Positions 1-5,211 of a stretch of 7,308 nt of DNA are shown piece by piece. Source of the stretch: Syntrophomonadaceae bacterium (GTDB taxonomy: Bacteria; Bacillota_D; Dethiobacteria; DTU022); assembly GCA_003562605.1 (NCBI GenBank), contig PWUG01000008.1:1-7308 (forward strand), read 5' to 3'. Each line of letters starts with the position of its first letter. Within the stretch, counting starts at the first letter, position 1. The position numbers and the translations under genes were made by a program. Under the pieces are notes generated by a model. That model did not search any database. It had not been told where the DNA came from and saw only the letters and a list, made by a program, of their open reading frames with translations.

Positions 1-204
1 AAATATTTTTTTTGCTGCAGGCAGAGAAGCTTCCGCTTTTTCTTTTGTTTCCCAAAAAGTGATTGCCATAATCTTTTCTTTCTTTTCATCAACTAAAACG
101 TAAACGCCCTTGACTTCTTCAAGTCCTTCATCGCTGACATTGTCCAGGTGATCAAGAACCTGCTTTATGTGATTTCCTGGAATTTTGCTAACTCTTGCAT
201 ACAT
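1..204 (-). CDS. Small ABM-like dimeric alpha/beta-barrel protein, 5' part only
   Basis: The frame opens at ATG 204-202 and runs 68 codons to the left edge without a stop, so the C-terminus is missing. An AAGGAGG-type ribosome binding site lies just upstream (211-219) and a near-consensus promoter precedes it. The product begins MYARVSKIPGN and has a hydrophobic strand (GVYVLVD, then KIMAITFWET) followed by a charged helix (KEKAEASLPAAKK). This strand-helix-strand pattern ending in 'TFWET' is typical of the antibiotic-biosynthesis-monooxygenase (ABM)/dimeric ferredoxin-like barrel superfamily of about 90-110 residues. Many members are small stress or heme-related proteins of unknown function, so no reaction is proposed. 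The fold assignment is by pattern only; that it is a real gene is well supported. Confidence 0.75.
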   Translation of the reverse strand, partial: MYARVSKIPGNHIKQVLDHLDNVSDEGLEEVKGVYVLVDEKKEKIMAITFWETKEKAEASLPAAKKIF

Positions 205-239
205 GATTTTAAACCTCCTTCCCAATATCTGTTATGCCT

Positions 240-268
240 ATTATAATATATGCATACCTTTTAGTCAA
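240..268 (-). promoter_or_regulatory. Sigma-A-type promoter of the leftmost gene
   Basis: Read on the minus strand, a -35 box TTGACT (263-268) is followed after exactly 17 bases by a perfect -10 box TATAAT (240-245). The predicted transcript start lies about 30 bases ahead of the ATG at 204, leaving a short leader that contains the strong ribosome binding site. This is the best match to a housekeeping promoter in the window. Confidence 0.8.
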
Positions 269-628
269 GTAAGTCTATAGTATTAGTATAATAAAAAATG
301 ATAACATTGAACACTGGGGGGTATCTGAACTTTACCAGCTGCAAGGCAAACAGAAGTGCAAAGATTGCGGGGCAAGTAAATGGATTGAGATTTGCGTAAG
401 GGGTTATAAATGTTTTGGAATATGACAAAGCCAGCATGAAGCCTGCCGCCATAATTAAAGATATTGCGAAGACCCGAACAACCACTTGCGCAAATCTTGA
501 AAGGACTGAAATGCCGGATTTAAAATACAAATATTTTAAGCAAGAGCCAGCCTTTAAGTAAGCAGCTAATGCTTATATCCTTGGGAAAAACTGAAAGAAT
601 TCGACTACCGTAAAGAAGAATAGTGATG
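269..628. other. Gene-poor stretch, possible decayed membrane-protein fragment
   Basis: No convincing gene is seen in these roughly 360 bases. On the minus strand a TTG-initiated frame (530-261) encodes about 89 residues with two or three hydrophobic segments and a 'FALLFALQLVKFRYPP' stretch that loosely resembles the C-terminal end of a polytopic transporter such as a chromate transporter. It has no ribosome binding site, its only start is TTG, and its end runs into the -35 box of the downstream promoter. I read it as noise or a remnant. A further minus-strand frame at 800-573 overlaps the tRNA-Sec-like locus and is not believed. Confidence 0.4.
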
Positions 629-634
629 TATAAT
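629..634 (+). promoter_or_regulatory. Possible -10 box for the selC-like gene
   Basis: A perfect TATAAT lies 14 bases before the predicted 5' end of the tRNA-Sec-like gene, in an AT-rich context (TATAATATATAA). No recognisable -35 hexamer is seen at 16-19 bases upstream (17-base spacing gives TACCGT). The promoter is therefore weak, decayed or fortuitous. Confidence 0.3.
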
Positions 635-648
635 ATATAAGTTGGTGA

Positions 649-739
649 GGTTGTAATTGGGAATCCGTGGCTCTCCTGAACTTCAATTCCAGCGACCGGG
701 CAGCCCCTGGGTGGGTTTGATTCCCATCCATTGTCACCA
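649..739 (+). tRNA. selC: tRNA-Sec (anticodon UCA)-like gene, divergent or decayed
   Basis: The sequence folds as a bacterial selenocysteine tRNA. The acceptor 5' strand is 649-656 (GGTTGTAA). A 6-bp D arm is 659-664/670-675. The anticodon arm is 676-692 with loop CTTCAAT (681-687) and anticodon TCA (683-685). A long variable arm has a 5-bp stem (696-700/706-710). The T arm is GTGGG-TTTGATT-CCCAT (711-727), followed by an 8-nt acceptor 3' strand (728-735), A736 and encoded CCA (737-739). The 8+5 acceptor/T geometry, 6-bp D stem, long variable arm and CTTCA anticodon loop are selC hallmarks. The oddities are A.C mismatches at 655/729, 656/728, 663/671 and 679/689, a U.U at 652/732, several G.U pairs, and T instead of the invariant C56 in the T loop (718). 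Most are what G-to-A or C-to-T changes would leave, so this may be a pseudogene. It does descend from or mimic selC closely; whether it works is uncertain. Confidence 0.65.
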
Positions 740-756
740 ATAATCTATAATCAAAT

Positions 757-786
757 GGCGAGAAGGCAGAAATTTCCCTTCTCGCC
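757..786 (+). terminator. Perfect 10-bp hairpin after the selC-like gene
   Basis: GGCGAGAAGG (757-766) and CCTTCTCGCC (777-786) pair perfectly around a 10-base loop. The hairpin begins 17 bases after the encoded CCA of the tRNA-Sec-like gene and ends 54 bases before the MATE start. It is not followed by a T-run (TGACTTGTAC comes next), so it is an atypical intrinsic terminator. It could instead be a processing signal or a leader structure for the transporter gene. Confidence 0.45.
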
Positions 787-790
787 TGAC

Positions 791-818
791 TTGTACTCAA
801 ATACTACTGACGTATAAG
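791..818 (+). promoter_or_regulatory. Possible promoter of the MATE transporter gene
   Basis: TTGTAC (791-796) and TATAAG (813-818) are separated by 16 bases. The -10 box matches at five of six positions and the -35 box at only three of six. A transcript would start near 825 and give a very short leader with a poor ribosome binding site before ATG 841. Support is modest. Confidence 0.3.
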
Positions 819-840
819 CCCGCCAATCGGATGTGAAAAC

Positions 841-2256
841 ATGTTTAAATTTAACAGAAAACGCGTGCATGATAGCGTACTGGTTAACGGGTCCGGTAAT
901 TACAGGCCTGTGCTCAGCATAATTGTTTTGGCCTGGCCGGTAGTAATCGAGATGGGCTTACACACATTTGTCTGGATTTTCGATACAGCGATGGTTATGC
1001 GCCTGGGCGCGCATGAAGCAACGGCAGTGGAATTCGGGGCCATTGTTCTCTTTAATTCATTAATGATCCTTGGTGCACTTGGAATCGGTGCCAACGCCCT
1101 GGTAGCTCGTTATACAGGAGCAAATGATATGAAAAATGCCGCCCTGACCGGGGGGCAGGCTTTGGTTGTTGGGTTCTTTATCACTGCCATATTTACAGGT
1201 ATTGCCGTGCTGTTCGGCAGTTCTTTTTTTGGCTGGATTATAAAAGATGCCACCACAGTTGCCCTTACTAATGATTACTTCTACTATGCTCTGCTCAGTG
1301 GGGGGTTTGCACTGCTGCCCCTTCTGGTGGCCAGCGGGATTATTCGTGGGATAGGCAACACCCGCGTGCCTATGATTATCGCCTTAATTGCCAACACCTA
1401 CAACGTAATCGGAGATTACCTGCTTATTTTCGGTCATTACGGATTCCCTGAACTTGGGGTAAAGGGTGCGGCATTAGCTACCGGCTCGGCGCAGCTAATT
1501 GCCCTGATCCTCTCCATGGGTTACCTTTTTTTGCATAAAGGGATTTTGCCGTTTTCAATCAAGTCTCTTTTTCCATTACATAAAGAGGTTATTAAAAAGG
1601 TTTTAAAACTAAGCGCTCCTGCCGGGGCAGAAGAACTCACTCACAGCGGCAGCAGAATGATCTCAGCTAGCTGGATTACTGTACTGGGCCCGGTTGCATT
1701 TGCTGCCAATGCGGCAGCCATCGCTGCCGAAGCATTCTCTTTTATGCCGGGCCATGCTTTTGCCATCGCTGCAACAACCCTTGTAGGGCAGCGGCTGGGT
1801 GCAGGTTTCATCAGGCAGGCAAGTGAAACAGGCTACTGGGCTGTAGCTCTGGGAACGGTCCTGATGAGTTCGGTAGGGTTGATTTTCCTCTTTTTCCCTT
1901 ATGCCGTAATGAGCCTCTTTGATCCCCCTGATCCGGAGGTGCTGCGCCTCGGGGCACTCTGTCTGCAGATTGCAGCCGTAGAACAGCCTTTCATTGCCCT
2001 GACAATGATATTTTCCGGAGCTTTAAAAGGGACCGGCGACACTAAAGGGCCTTTCAGGATCGGACTTTACAGCAACCTGTTCGTGCGGTTACCACTGATA
2101 TATGCGGTTATATTTATTTTTCAACTTGAAATTTACTATATCTGGTGGGTGACAGCGCTTCAATACGCTGTCAGCGCATTGCTTTTATACATTCGTTACC
2201 GCAGAAAAGACTGGGGTGCATTGGAACCGATTCCCACGACAGAAAATGTAGGGTAA
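841..2256 (+). CDS. MATE-family multidrug/toxin efflux transporter
   Basis: The product is a 471-residue integral membrane protein of the MATE (NorM/DinF-like) family, which exports organic cations or toxic metabolites in exchange for Na+ or H+. Length and hydrophobicity fit the usual 12 membrane helices. The two homologous halves are visible as matching loop motifs: GIIRGIGNTRVPM (residues 166-178) and GALKGTGDTKGPF (393-405). The second half starts with the typical SAPAGAEEL (258-266) and carries FAIAATTLVGQRLGA (307-321), matching the conserved A-T-L-V-G-Q-x-L-G pattern; NVIGDYLLIFG (188-198) is also characteristic. ATG 841 is chosen because an in-frame stop lies 30 bases upstream with no other start between. 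The ribosome binding site is weak (GGATGTG). The gene appears monocistronic, with a 133-base gap to the next gene. Substrate cannot be read from the sequence. Confidence 0.93.
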   Translation: MFKFNRKRVHDSVLVNGSGNYRPVLSIIVLAWPVVIEMGLHTFVWIFDTAMVMRLGAHEATAVEFGAIVLFNSLMILGALGIGANALVARYTGANDMKNAALTGGQALVVGFFITAIFTGIAVLFGSSFFGWIIKDATTVALTNDYFYYALLSGGFALLPLLVASGIIRGIGNTRVPMIIALIANTYNVIGDYLLIFGHYGFPELGVKGAALATGSAQLIALILSMGYLFLHKGILPFSIKSLFPLHKEVIKKVLKLSAPAGAEELTHSGSRMISASWITVLGPVAFAANAAAIAAEAFSFMPGHAFAIAATTLVGQRLGAGFIRQASETGYWAVALGTVLMSSVGLIFLFFPYAVMSLFDPPDPEVLRLGALCLQIAAVEQPFIALTMIFSGALKGTGDTKGPFRIGLYSNLFVRLPLIYAVIFIFQLEIYYIWWVTALQYAVSALLLYIRYRRKDWGALEPIPTTENVG

Positions 2257-2325
2257 AATGCTGTTAAATCATCGTTAATGAGCGGCCATAAGTATAAGAT
2301 ATCAAGATTAGAGGTAAAAAGCGGG

Positions 2326-2350
2326 GCGTTAAAAGTAAGAAGCGTTAAAA
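2326..2350. repeat. Short direct repeat GCGTTAAAA
   Basis: GCGTTAAAA occurs at 2326-2334 and 2342-2350, start to start 16 bases apart, in the gap before the Cys-rich protein gene. A GATAAT element follows at 2362-2367. Repeats on one DNA face (about 1.5 turns apart) can be regulator sites or part of a weak promoter, but the copies are short and may be chance. Confidence 0.25.
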
Positions 2351-2389
2351 AAGGATTGGGTGATAATCTAAAAAGTATGGGGGTGATTT

Positions 2390-2905
2390 GTGTTGAATCT
2401 TGATAAACTGAAAAGGGAGCAGCTCGAAGAGTTGCTGGTTGATTTTGCTAAAAGATGGTTGGCCCATGATGGTCTCTGGTTTCAGGAGGTCGAAAAGGTT
2501 TACGGTTTAGATGAAGCGATCAGGCTCGATGCTGCTGCCTGGGAAAAATTTACAATAATTGAAGCGAAGCGAATAATGGCCTTCTTAAATATTGAGCCCG
2601 GAGGTGGGCTTCCGGCTCTCAAAAAAGCACTTCAATTCAGATTGTACAGCATGATTAACAAACAGGAGGTTATTGAAAAAGATGAACATACCATGGTATT
2701 CCGCATGCTTGATTGCCGTGTTCAATCAGCCCGTAAAAGGAAGAGGATGCCTGATTTTCCTTGCCGCCCGGTCGGGCAGGTTGAATATAGCGGATTTGCC
2801 CGGACTATAGATTCCCGTATTAAAACAGTTTGTATATACTGCCCTCCTGATAACCATCCAAACGATAGCTACTGCGCATGGGAGTTCAGCATTCAAGAAG
2901 AGTAA
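2390..2905 (+). CDS. Cys-rich protein resembling the DUF6125 family
   Basis: This 171-residue soluble protein has a GTG start (2390) preceded by a GGGGGTGAT ribosome binding site; TTG at 2393 follows at once. The N-terminal 90 residues look helical (KLKREQLEELLVDFAKRW, AIRLDAAAWEKF). The C-terminal half carries MVFRMLDCRVQSARKRKRMPD (from residue 102), a CRPVGQVEY segment, and CIYCPPDNHP followed by YCAWEF. Cys109, 125, 148, 151 and 162 together with His156 make a plausible metal or cofactor site. This signature (D-C-R-V-Q-x-A-R-K-R-K, C-x2-C-P-P-D, Y-C-A-W-E-F) matches what I recall of DUF6125, found in anaerobic Firmicutes and deltaproteobacteria and without an established function. No signal peptide or membrane segment is seen. 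It is followed, 71 bases on, by the ArsR unit, which has its own promoter, so co-transcription is possible but not needed. Confidence 0.82.
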   Translation: MLNLDKLKREQLEELLVDFAKRWLAHDGLWFQEVEKVYGLDEAIRLDAAAWEKFTIIEAKRIMAFLNIEPGGGLPALKKALQFRLYSMINKQEVIEKDEHTMVFRMLDCRVQSARKRKRMPDFPCRPVGQVEYSGFARTIDSRIKTVCIYCPPDNHPNDSYCAWEFSIQEE

Positions 2906-2924
2906 ATAGTTTTGTAAGTCCCGG

Positions 2925-2952
2925 TTGCATAATTACAATATTATGATATAAT
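2925..2952 (+). promoter_or_regulatory. Promoter of the arsR-hesB(Sec)-desulforedoxin unit
   Basis: TTGCAT (2925-2930) and TATAAT (2947-2952) are separated by 16 bases, 25 bases before the ArsR start codon. The -10 box is a perfect match and the -35 box is fair. A strong GGGAGGGG ribosome binding site follows at 2961-2968. It lies just after the stop of the Cys-rich gene, marking the start of a separate transcription unit. Confidence 0.6.
2928..2945. promoter_or_regulatory. Inverted repeat between -35 and -10, likely ArsR operator
   Basis: CATAAT (2928-2933) and ATTATG (2940-2945) form a perfect 6-bp inverted repeat with a 6-base centre, occupying the spacer of the promoter in front of the ArsR gene. 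ArsR/SmtB dimers commonly bind such AT-rich palindromes over their own promoters and block RNA polymerase. Autoregulation here is an inference from position and symmetry; in an AT-rich stretch a 6-bp repeat can also arise by chance. Confidence 0.5.
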
Positions 2953-2976
2953 AATACAAAGGGAGGGGAACCCGAA

Positions 2977-3258
2977 ATGGATGAAGCATATGAATTGTCT
3001 CTTATCCGGGAGAAGGCGGCTTTGTTAAAAGCATTGTCCAACCCTGTAAGGCTTTGTATAGTCAGGGAATTGCTCGAGCGAAAATCCTGCAACGTATCAG
3101 CGATGCAAAACTGCCTGCAGCTTTCGCAGTCAACAGTATCCCAGCATCTGGGCCGGTTACGGGACATGGGTATTATCAGCGGTGATCGTAAGGGTACCGA
3201 AGTATATTACCATATAACCAGCGAAAAAGCGGCAGACATTGTCAGGGTTCTCTTTTAA
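2977..3258 (+). CDS. ArsR/SmtB-family winged-helix transcriptional repressor
   Basis: The product has 93 residues, a normal length for this family of dimeric metal- or redox-sensing repressors. The core ALSNPVRLCIVRELL (residues 19-33) is the family's 'ALadptRl.IL.lL' helix. LSQSTVSQHLGRLRDMGIISG (from residue 49) is the recognition helix and turn, and DRKGTEVYYHIT (70-81) is the beta-wing. Cysteines at 27, 38 and 46 are candidate sensing thiols. C38 is close to, but not in register with, the metal-binding ELCVCDL motif of ArsR, so the inducer (metal, sulfur or selenium species, peroxide) is not settled. ATG 2977 has an excellent ribosome binding site. It is the first gene of a unit whose next members are the HesB-like selenoprotein and desulforedoxin (28-base gap), so it probably controls both and itself through the palindrome in its promoter. 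Confidence 0.93.
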   Translation: MDEAYELSLIREKAALLKALSNPVRLCIVRELLERKSCNVSAMQNCLQLSQSTVSQHLGRLRDMGIISGDRKGTEVYYHITSEKAADIVRVLF

Positions 3259-3286
3259 AGCTACTTGGTAAAAAGGAGGTTTTTCA

Positions 3287-3601
3287 ATGTTAAGCATATC
3301 TGAAGCAGCAAAAGAAAAATTTAAGGAGTTCTTGGTAGAAGAAGGAAAAAGCGATGCCTATATCCGCATATATGTCAGCGGTGTTGGCTGAGGCGGACCA
3401 AAGTATGGCCTGACTCTGGATGAGTCGGTTCAAGAAGGTAAAGATATTGTTGAAGAAGCAGGAGAAGTTAAAATTGTATTTGATCAAGGGATTGCAAACT
3501 TTGTCGAAGGCAAGTCTGTAGATTATCATGATGGTCCGGGTGGCGGTTTTTCGATTACCGATCCCGGTTCAGATAGCCAGTGCGATGGTGGATGCTGTTA
3601 A
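3287..3601 (+). CDS. HesB/IscA-like selenoprotein, Sec at UGA codon 35
   Basis: ATG 3287 follows a perfect AAAAGGAGGT site. The frame runs to TAA 3599-3601 with one in-frame TGA at 3389-3391 and encodes 104 residues including selenocysteine at 35. Sequence on both sides of TGA is A-type Fe-S carrier-like: MLSISEAAKEKFKEFL, then YIRIYVSGVG-U-GGPKYGLTLDE, then VKIVFDQG and YHDGPGGGFSI. E. coli IscA uses Cys35, Cys99 and Cys101 to hold iron or an Fe-S cluster; here Sec35 replaces the first and Cys99 is conserved, with Cys103 and Cys104 ending the chain (QCDGGCC) in place of the usual CGC. A hairpin fitting the bacterial SECIS lies 25 bases after the UGA. HesB-like selenoproteins have been described, so this assigns the gene to a known but small family. 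Role is probably Fe-S, selenium/sulfur or redox handling, as a thiol/selenol protein in the cytoplasm. It lies between arsR and the desulforedoxin gene. A nonsense-mutated pseudogene is the alternative, but the intact frame after the stop argues against it. Confidence 0.92.
3410..3428 (+). promoter_or_regulatory. Candidate bacterial SECIS hairpin
   Basis: In the reading frame just after the UGA, CTGACTC (3410-3416) pairs with GAGTCGG (3422-3428) as a 7-bp stem with one G.U pair, closing a 5-base loop TGGAT. The loop starts 26 bases after the last base of the UGA and has G at its second position, which fits the published bacterial SECIS model (short apical loop with an early G, 16-37 bases from the UGA). 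A lower helix GGACC/GGTTC (3395-3399/3427-3431) is an alternative extension. It would recruit SelB carrying Sec-tRNA. Confidence 0.7.
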
Positions 3602-3624
3602 ATAAATTGGTCGGAGGTTAGCTG

Positions 3625-3747
3625 ATGGCAACGAATGAAGGTCAGATATATGTTTGCCAGGTTTGCACCAATGTGGTTAAAGTATTAGAAGCAGGTGTGG
3701 GAACACTGGTTTGTTGTGATAAACCAATGGTTTTGCAGGAAAAATAA
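3625..3747 (+). CDS. Desulforedoxin (40-residue rubredoxin-type FeCys4 protein)
   Basis: This short gene encodes 40 residues and ends in tandem stops (TAATAA). ATG 3625 has a GGAGGT site at 3613-3618 and lies 23 bases after the selenoprotein stop. The sequence MATNEGQIYVCQVCTNVVKV followed by LEAGVGTLVCCDKPMV is a close match to desulforedoxin of Desulfovibrio gigas and to the N-terminal domain of desulfoferrodoxin (superoxide reductase). The four iron ligands are Cys11 and Cys14 (C-x2-C) and the adjacent pair Cys30-Cys31, which gives the distorted FeS4 site of this family. There is no superoxide-reductase catalytic domain: the frame closes after the desulforedoxin module. It is a small cytoplasmic electron-transfer protein, probably dimeric as in D. 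gigas. Its position suggests that it passes electrons to or from the Sec-containing HesB-like protein (inference). Confidence 0.93.
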   Translation: MATNEGQIYVCQVCTNVVKVLEAGVGTLVCCDKPMVLQEK

Positions 3748-3765
3748 TAAAGGGTTCAAAGAACT

Positions 3766-3804
3766 AAGCCGGGCTGTTCTATCGTGAACACCCCGGCTTT
3801 TTTT
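3766..3804 (+). terminator. Intrinsic terminator of the arsR-hesB-desulforedoxin unit
   Basis: AAGCCGGG (3766-3773) pairs with CCCGGCTT (3792-3799), with an inner TGTTC/GAACA helix in the loop, and the stem runs into a seven-T tract (3798-3804). It begins 19 bases after the desulforedoxin stop and ends 5 bases before the stop of the convergent saccharopine dehydrogenase-like gene. It may also limit transcription from that side, although the reverse T-run is poor. Confidence 0.9.
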
Positions 3805-3808
3805 GTTT

Positions 3809-5095
3809 CTATTTATTTTTCTCTTTTTTAACTTCGAGAAGCCTTCTGGAATTTAACATTTCACTATACTCAGAGTCTTTTTCCAGTAAACCGGCCGGAA
3901 ACTCATATTTGGCCATTCTTTCGATGAATGGATCGGGATCGAAAGATTCGGGGCCGTGTACCCCCCTAAGGTTCCATATACCCTTTGCCACCAGCTCCAG
4001 CATGATCACCGGACTGAATGCGGTTTGGGCCACGACAGAATTTGTGCCATATTTCTTGTAACAATCCTGGTTGTCTGCAATCTGGTAAAGGTAAACGGAT
4101 CTCTTCATCCCATCCTTGGTTCCGGTCACCCAGGTCCCTGCACAGCCTTTACCAACCATCCTTTCAGCCAGTTCAAGCGGGTCGGGAACCACTTTAACCA
4201 GAAAATCGCGAGGAGTAATTTCACTATCACCCACTTTTATCTTCCTGGTGGCATCATCCATTCCACATTGCTGCAGGTTTAAAAGAAGGGTTCTCATTTC
4301 CCGGGGAACGCCGAACTTAAAAGTAACCCGGTTGCAATCAATTACCCTCGGGATGAGCAGTACTTCTTCATGCTCGACATTGATTACTTCCACGTCGCCG
4401 ATTCCACCGGGGAATGAAAAGATCTCCGGTTCGGAAAAGACTTCCGTGCAGAACCAACCACGGTCTTTTTCCCATACTACCGGTGGATTAAGACACTCTT
4501 CGATTGTTGTCCAGATCGAAAATCCAAATGCAACACCTTCATAACCGGGTATTTCATAATTGTCGCCATCACGTACATTGACTTCATCGATGGTGTCGAA
4601 TAGATGTTTATCGGCGTAGCGGGCGAATACATCGGACATCCCGGGTTCCACTCCTGAACCGACGATAGCCATATTTCCGGCTTTTTCCCAGGCTTTATGC
4701 CTGGCAAATTGATAGTCTCCCAGTTTGACGTTGGTCAGTTCAAAAGGTTTGTCCGGATGCTGCTTAGAAAGGGTCATGGCACAATCGATATAGCCGACTC
4801 CACAATCCAGGCAGGTGTCGAAAATGTTTTCATTAAAAGCAGGCTCAACGGCGTTCATTACATAAGTGATATTATGTTTTTCAACCAGTTCTTTAATGCG
4901 GTCGGCATCCCGGGCATCTATTTGCTCCGCGATAAAACGGGGGTCGCCACACCTTTTGGCTGTATCTTCGGACCTGGAGAGGTTGTAATCAGCGATGACT
5001 ACTTTTTCAGCCCATTCTCCTTCTTTGCCTGCCCTCTTTATAATCATGGCGGTTGATTGACCCACACCGCCCGAACCGATAATTAATAACCGCAA
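3809..5095 (-). CDS. Saccharopine dehydrogenase-like NAD(P)-dependent oxidoreductase
   Basis: The product has 428 residues, the usual length for bacterial saccharopine dehydrogenase/carboxynorspermidine dehydrogenase-type enzymes, which join or split an aldehyde and an amine through a secondary amine using NAD(P)H. The N-terminal Rossmann fold shows LLIIGSGGVGQS (residues 3-14, GxGGxG) and strand VVIADYNLSR (32-41), where Asp36 sits at the dinucleotide ribose position. MNAVEPAFN (80-88) and GSGVEPGMSDVFARYA are family signatures. The second domain is an alpha/beta substrate and dimerisation domain. Start is TTG 5095-5093, preceded by GGAGGG (5102-5107 on this strand) at good spacing; no better start is seen. 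The gap to the upstream aldehyde oxidoreductase gene is 116 bases, so co-transcription is possible. The true substrate is unknown: it need not be saccharopine, and a role on an aldehyde related to that of the neighbouring enzyme is only a guess. Confidence 0.88.
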   Translation of the reverse strand: MRLLIIGSGGVGQSTAMIIKRAGKEGEWAEKVVIADYNLSRSEDTAKRCGDPRFIAEQIDARDADRIKELVEKHNITYVMNAVEPAFNENIFDTCLDCGVGYIDCAMTLSKQHPDKPFELTNVKLGDYQFARHKAWEKAGNMAIVGSGVEPGMSDVFARYADKHLFDTIDEVNVRDGDNYEIPGYEGVAFGFSIWTTIEECLNPPVVWEKDRGWFCTEVFSEPEIFSFPGGIGDVEVINVEHEEVLLIPRVIDCNRVTFKFGVPREMRTLLLNLQQCGMDDATRKIKVGDSEITPRDFLVKVVPDPLELAERMVGKGCAGTWVTGTKDGMKRSVYLYQIADNQDCYKKYGTNSVVAQTAFSPVIMLELVAKGIWNLRGVHGPESFDPDPFIERMAKYEFPAGLLEKDSEYSEMLNSRRLLEVKKEKNK

Positions 5096-5124
5096 GGGTA
5101 TCCCTCCACATTATATTTTTTTAT

Positions 5125-5171
5125 CTGCACAGCTGTTTTACCCATGATTTACTTTACTCTTGCATGTGCAG
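5125..5171. repeat. Inverted repeat in the gap before the saccharopine dehydrogenase-like gene
   Basis: CTGCAC (5125-5130) and GTGCAG (5166-5171) form a perfect 6-bp inverted repeat with a 35-base centre, in the 116-base gap between the two minus-strand genes. It could be a leader stem or regulator site. No clear promoter is visible in this gap, which favours read-through from the upstream operon. Confidence 0.25.
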
Positions 5172-5211
5172 GGTTGAACAAATATGTTATGACAAAAGCC
5201 AGATCCGGCAG

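Noticed and set aside
573..800. 75-residue minus-strand reading frame
   Set aside because: It covers the tRNA-Sec-like gene and its hairpin, has no ribosome binding site, and its protein is low-quality; the plus-strand RNA structure explains the sequence better.
811..840. CGTATAAGCCC before the MATE gene as part of a purine riboswitch
   Set aside because: Only the first few bases resemble the aptamer; the conserved loops and closing stem are absent and there is no room before the start codon.
3389..3391. TGA as a true nonsense mutation making the HesB-like gene a pseudogene
   Set aside because: The stop replaces exactly the ligand Cys, the rest of the frame is intact to the conserved C-terminal Cys, and a SECIS-like hairpin follows; random decay would rarely give this.
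3290..3529. Minus-strand reading frame of 79 residues inside the HesB-like gene
   Set aside because: It lies antisense to a gene with family-level similarity on both sides of the UGA and has no ribosome binding site.
3956..4544. Overlapping plus-strand reading frames of 108 and 142 residues
   Set aside because: They are antisense to the saccharopine dehydrogenase-like gene, which has clear family motifs; their proteins look like shadow translations.
5096..5160. Twenty-codon minus-strand frame (ATG 5145) overlapping the dehydrogenase start as a leader peptide
   Set aside because: It has no ribosome binding site, no run of a regulatory amino acid and no attenuator-like hairpin pair.
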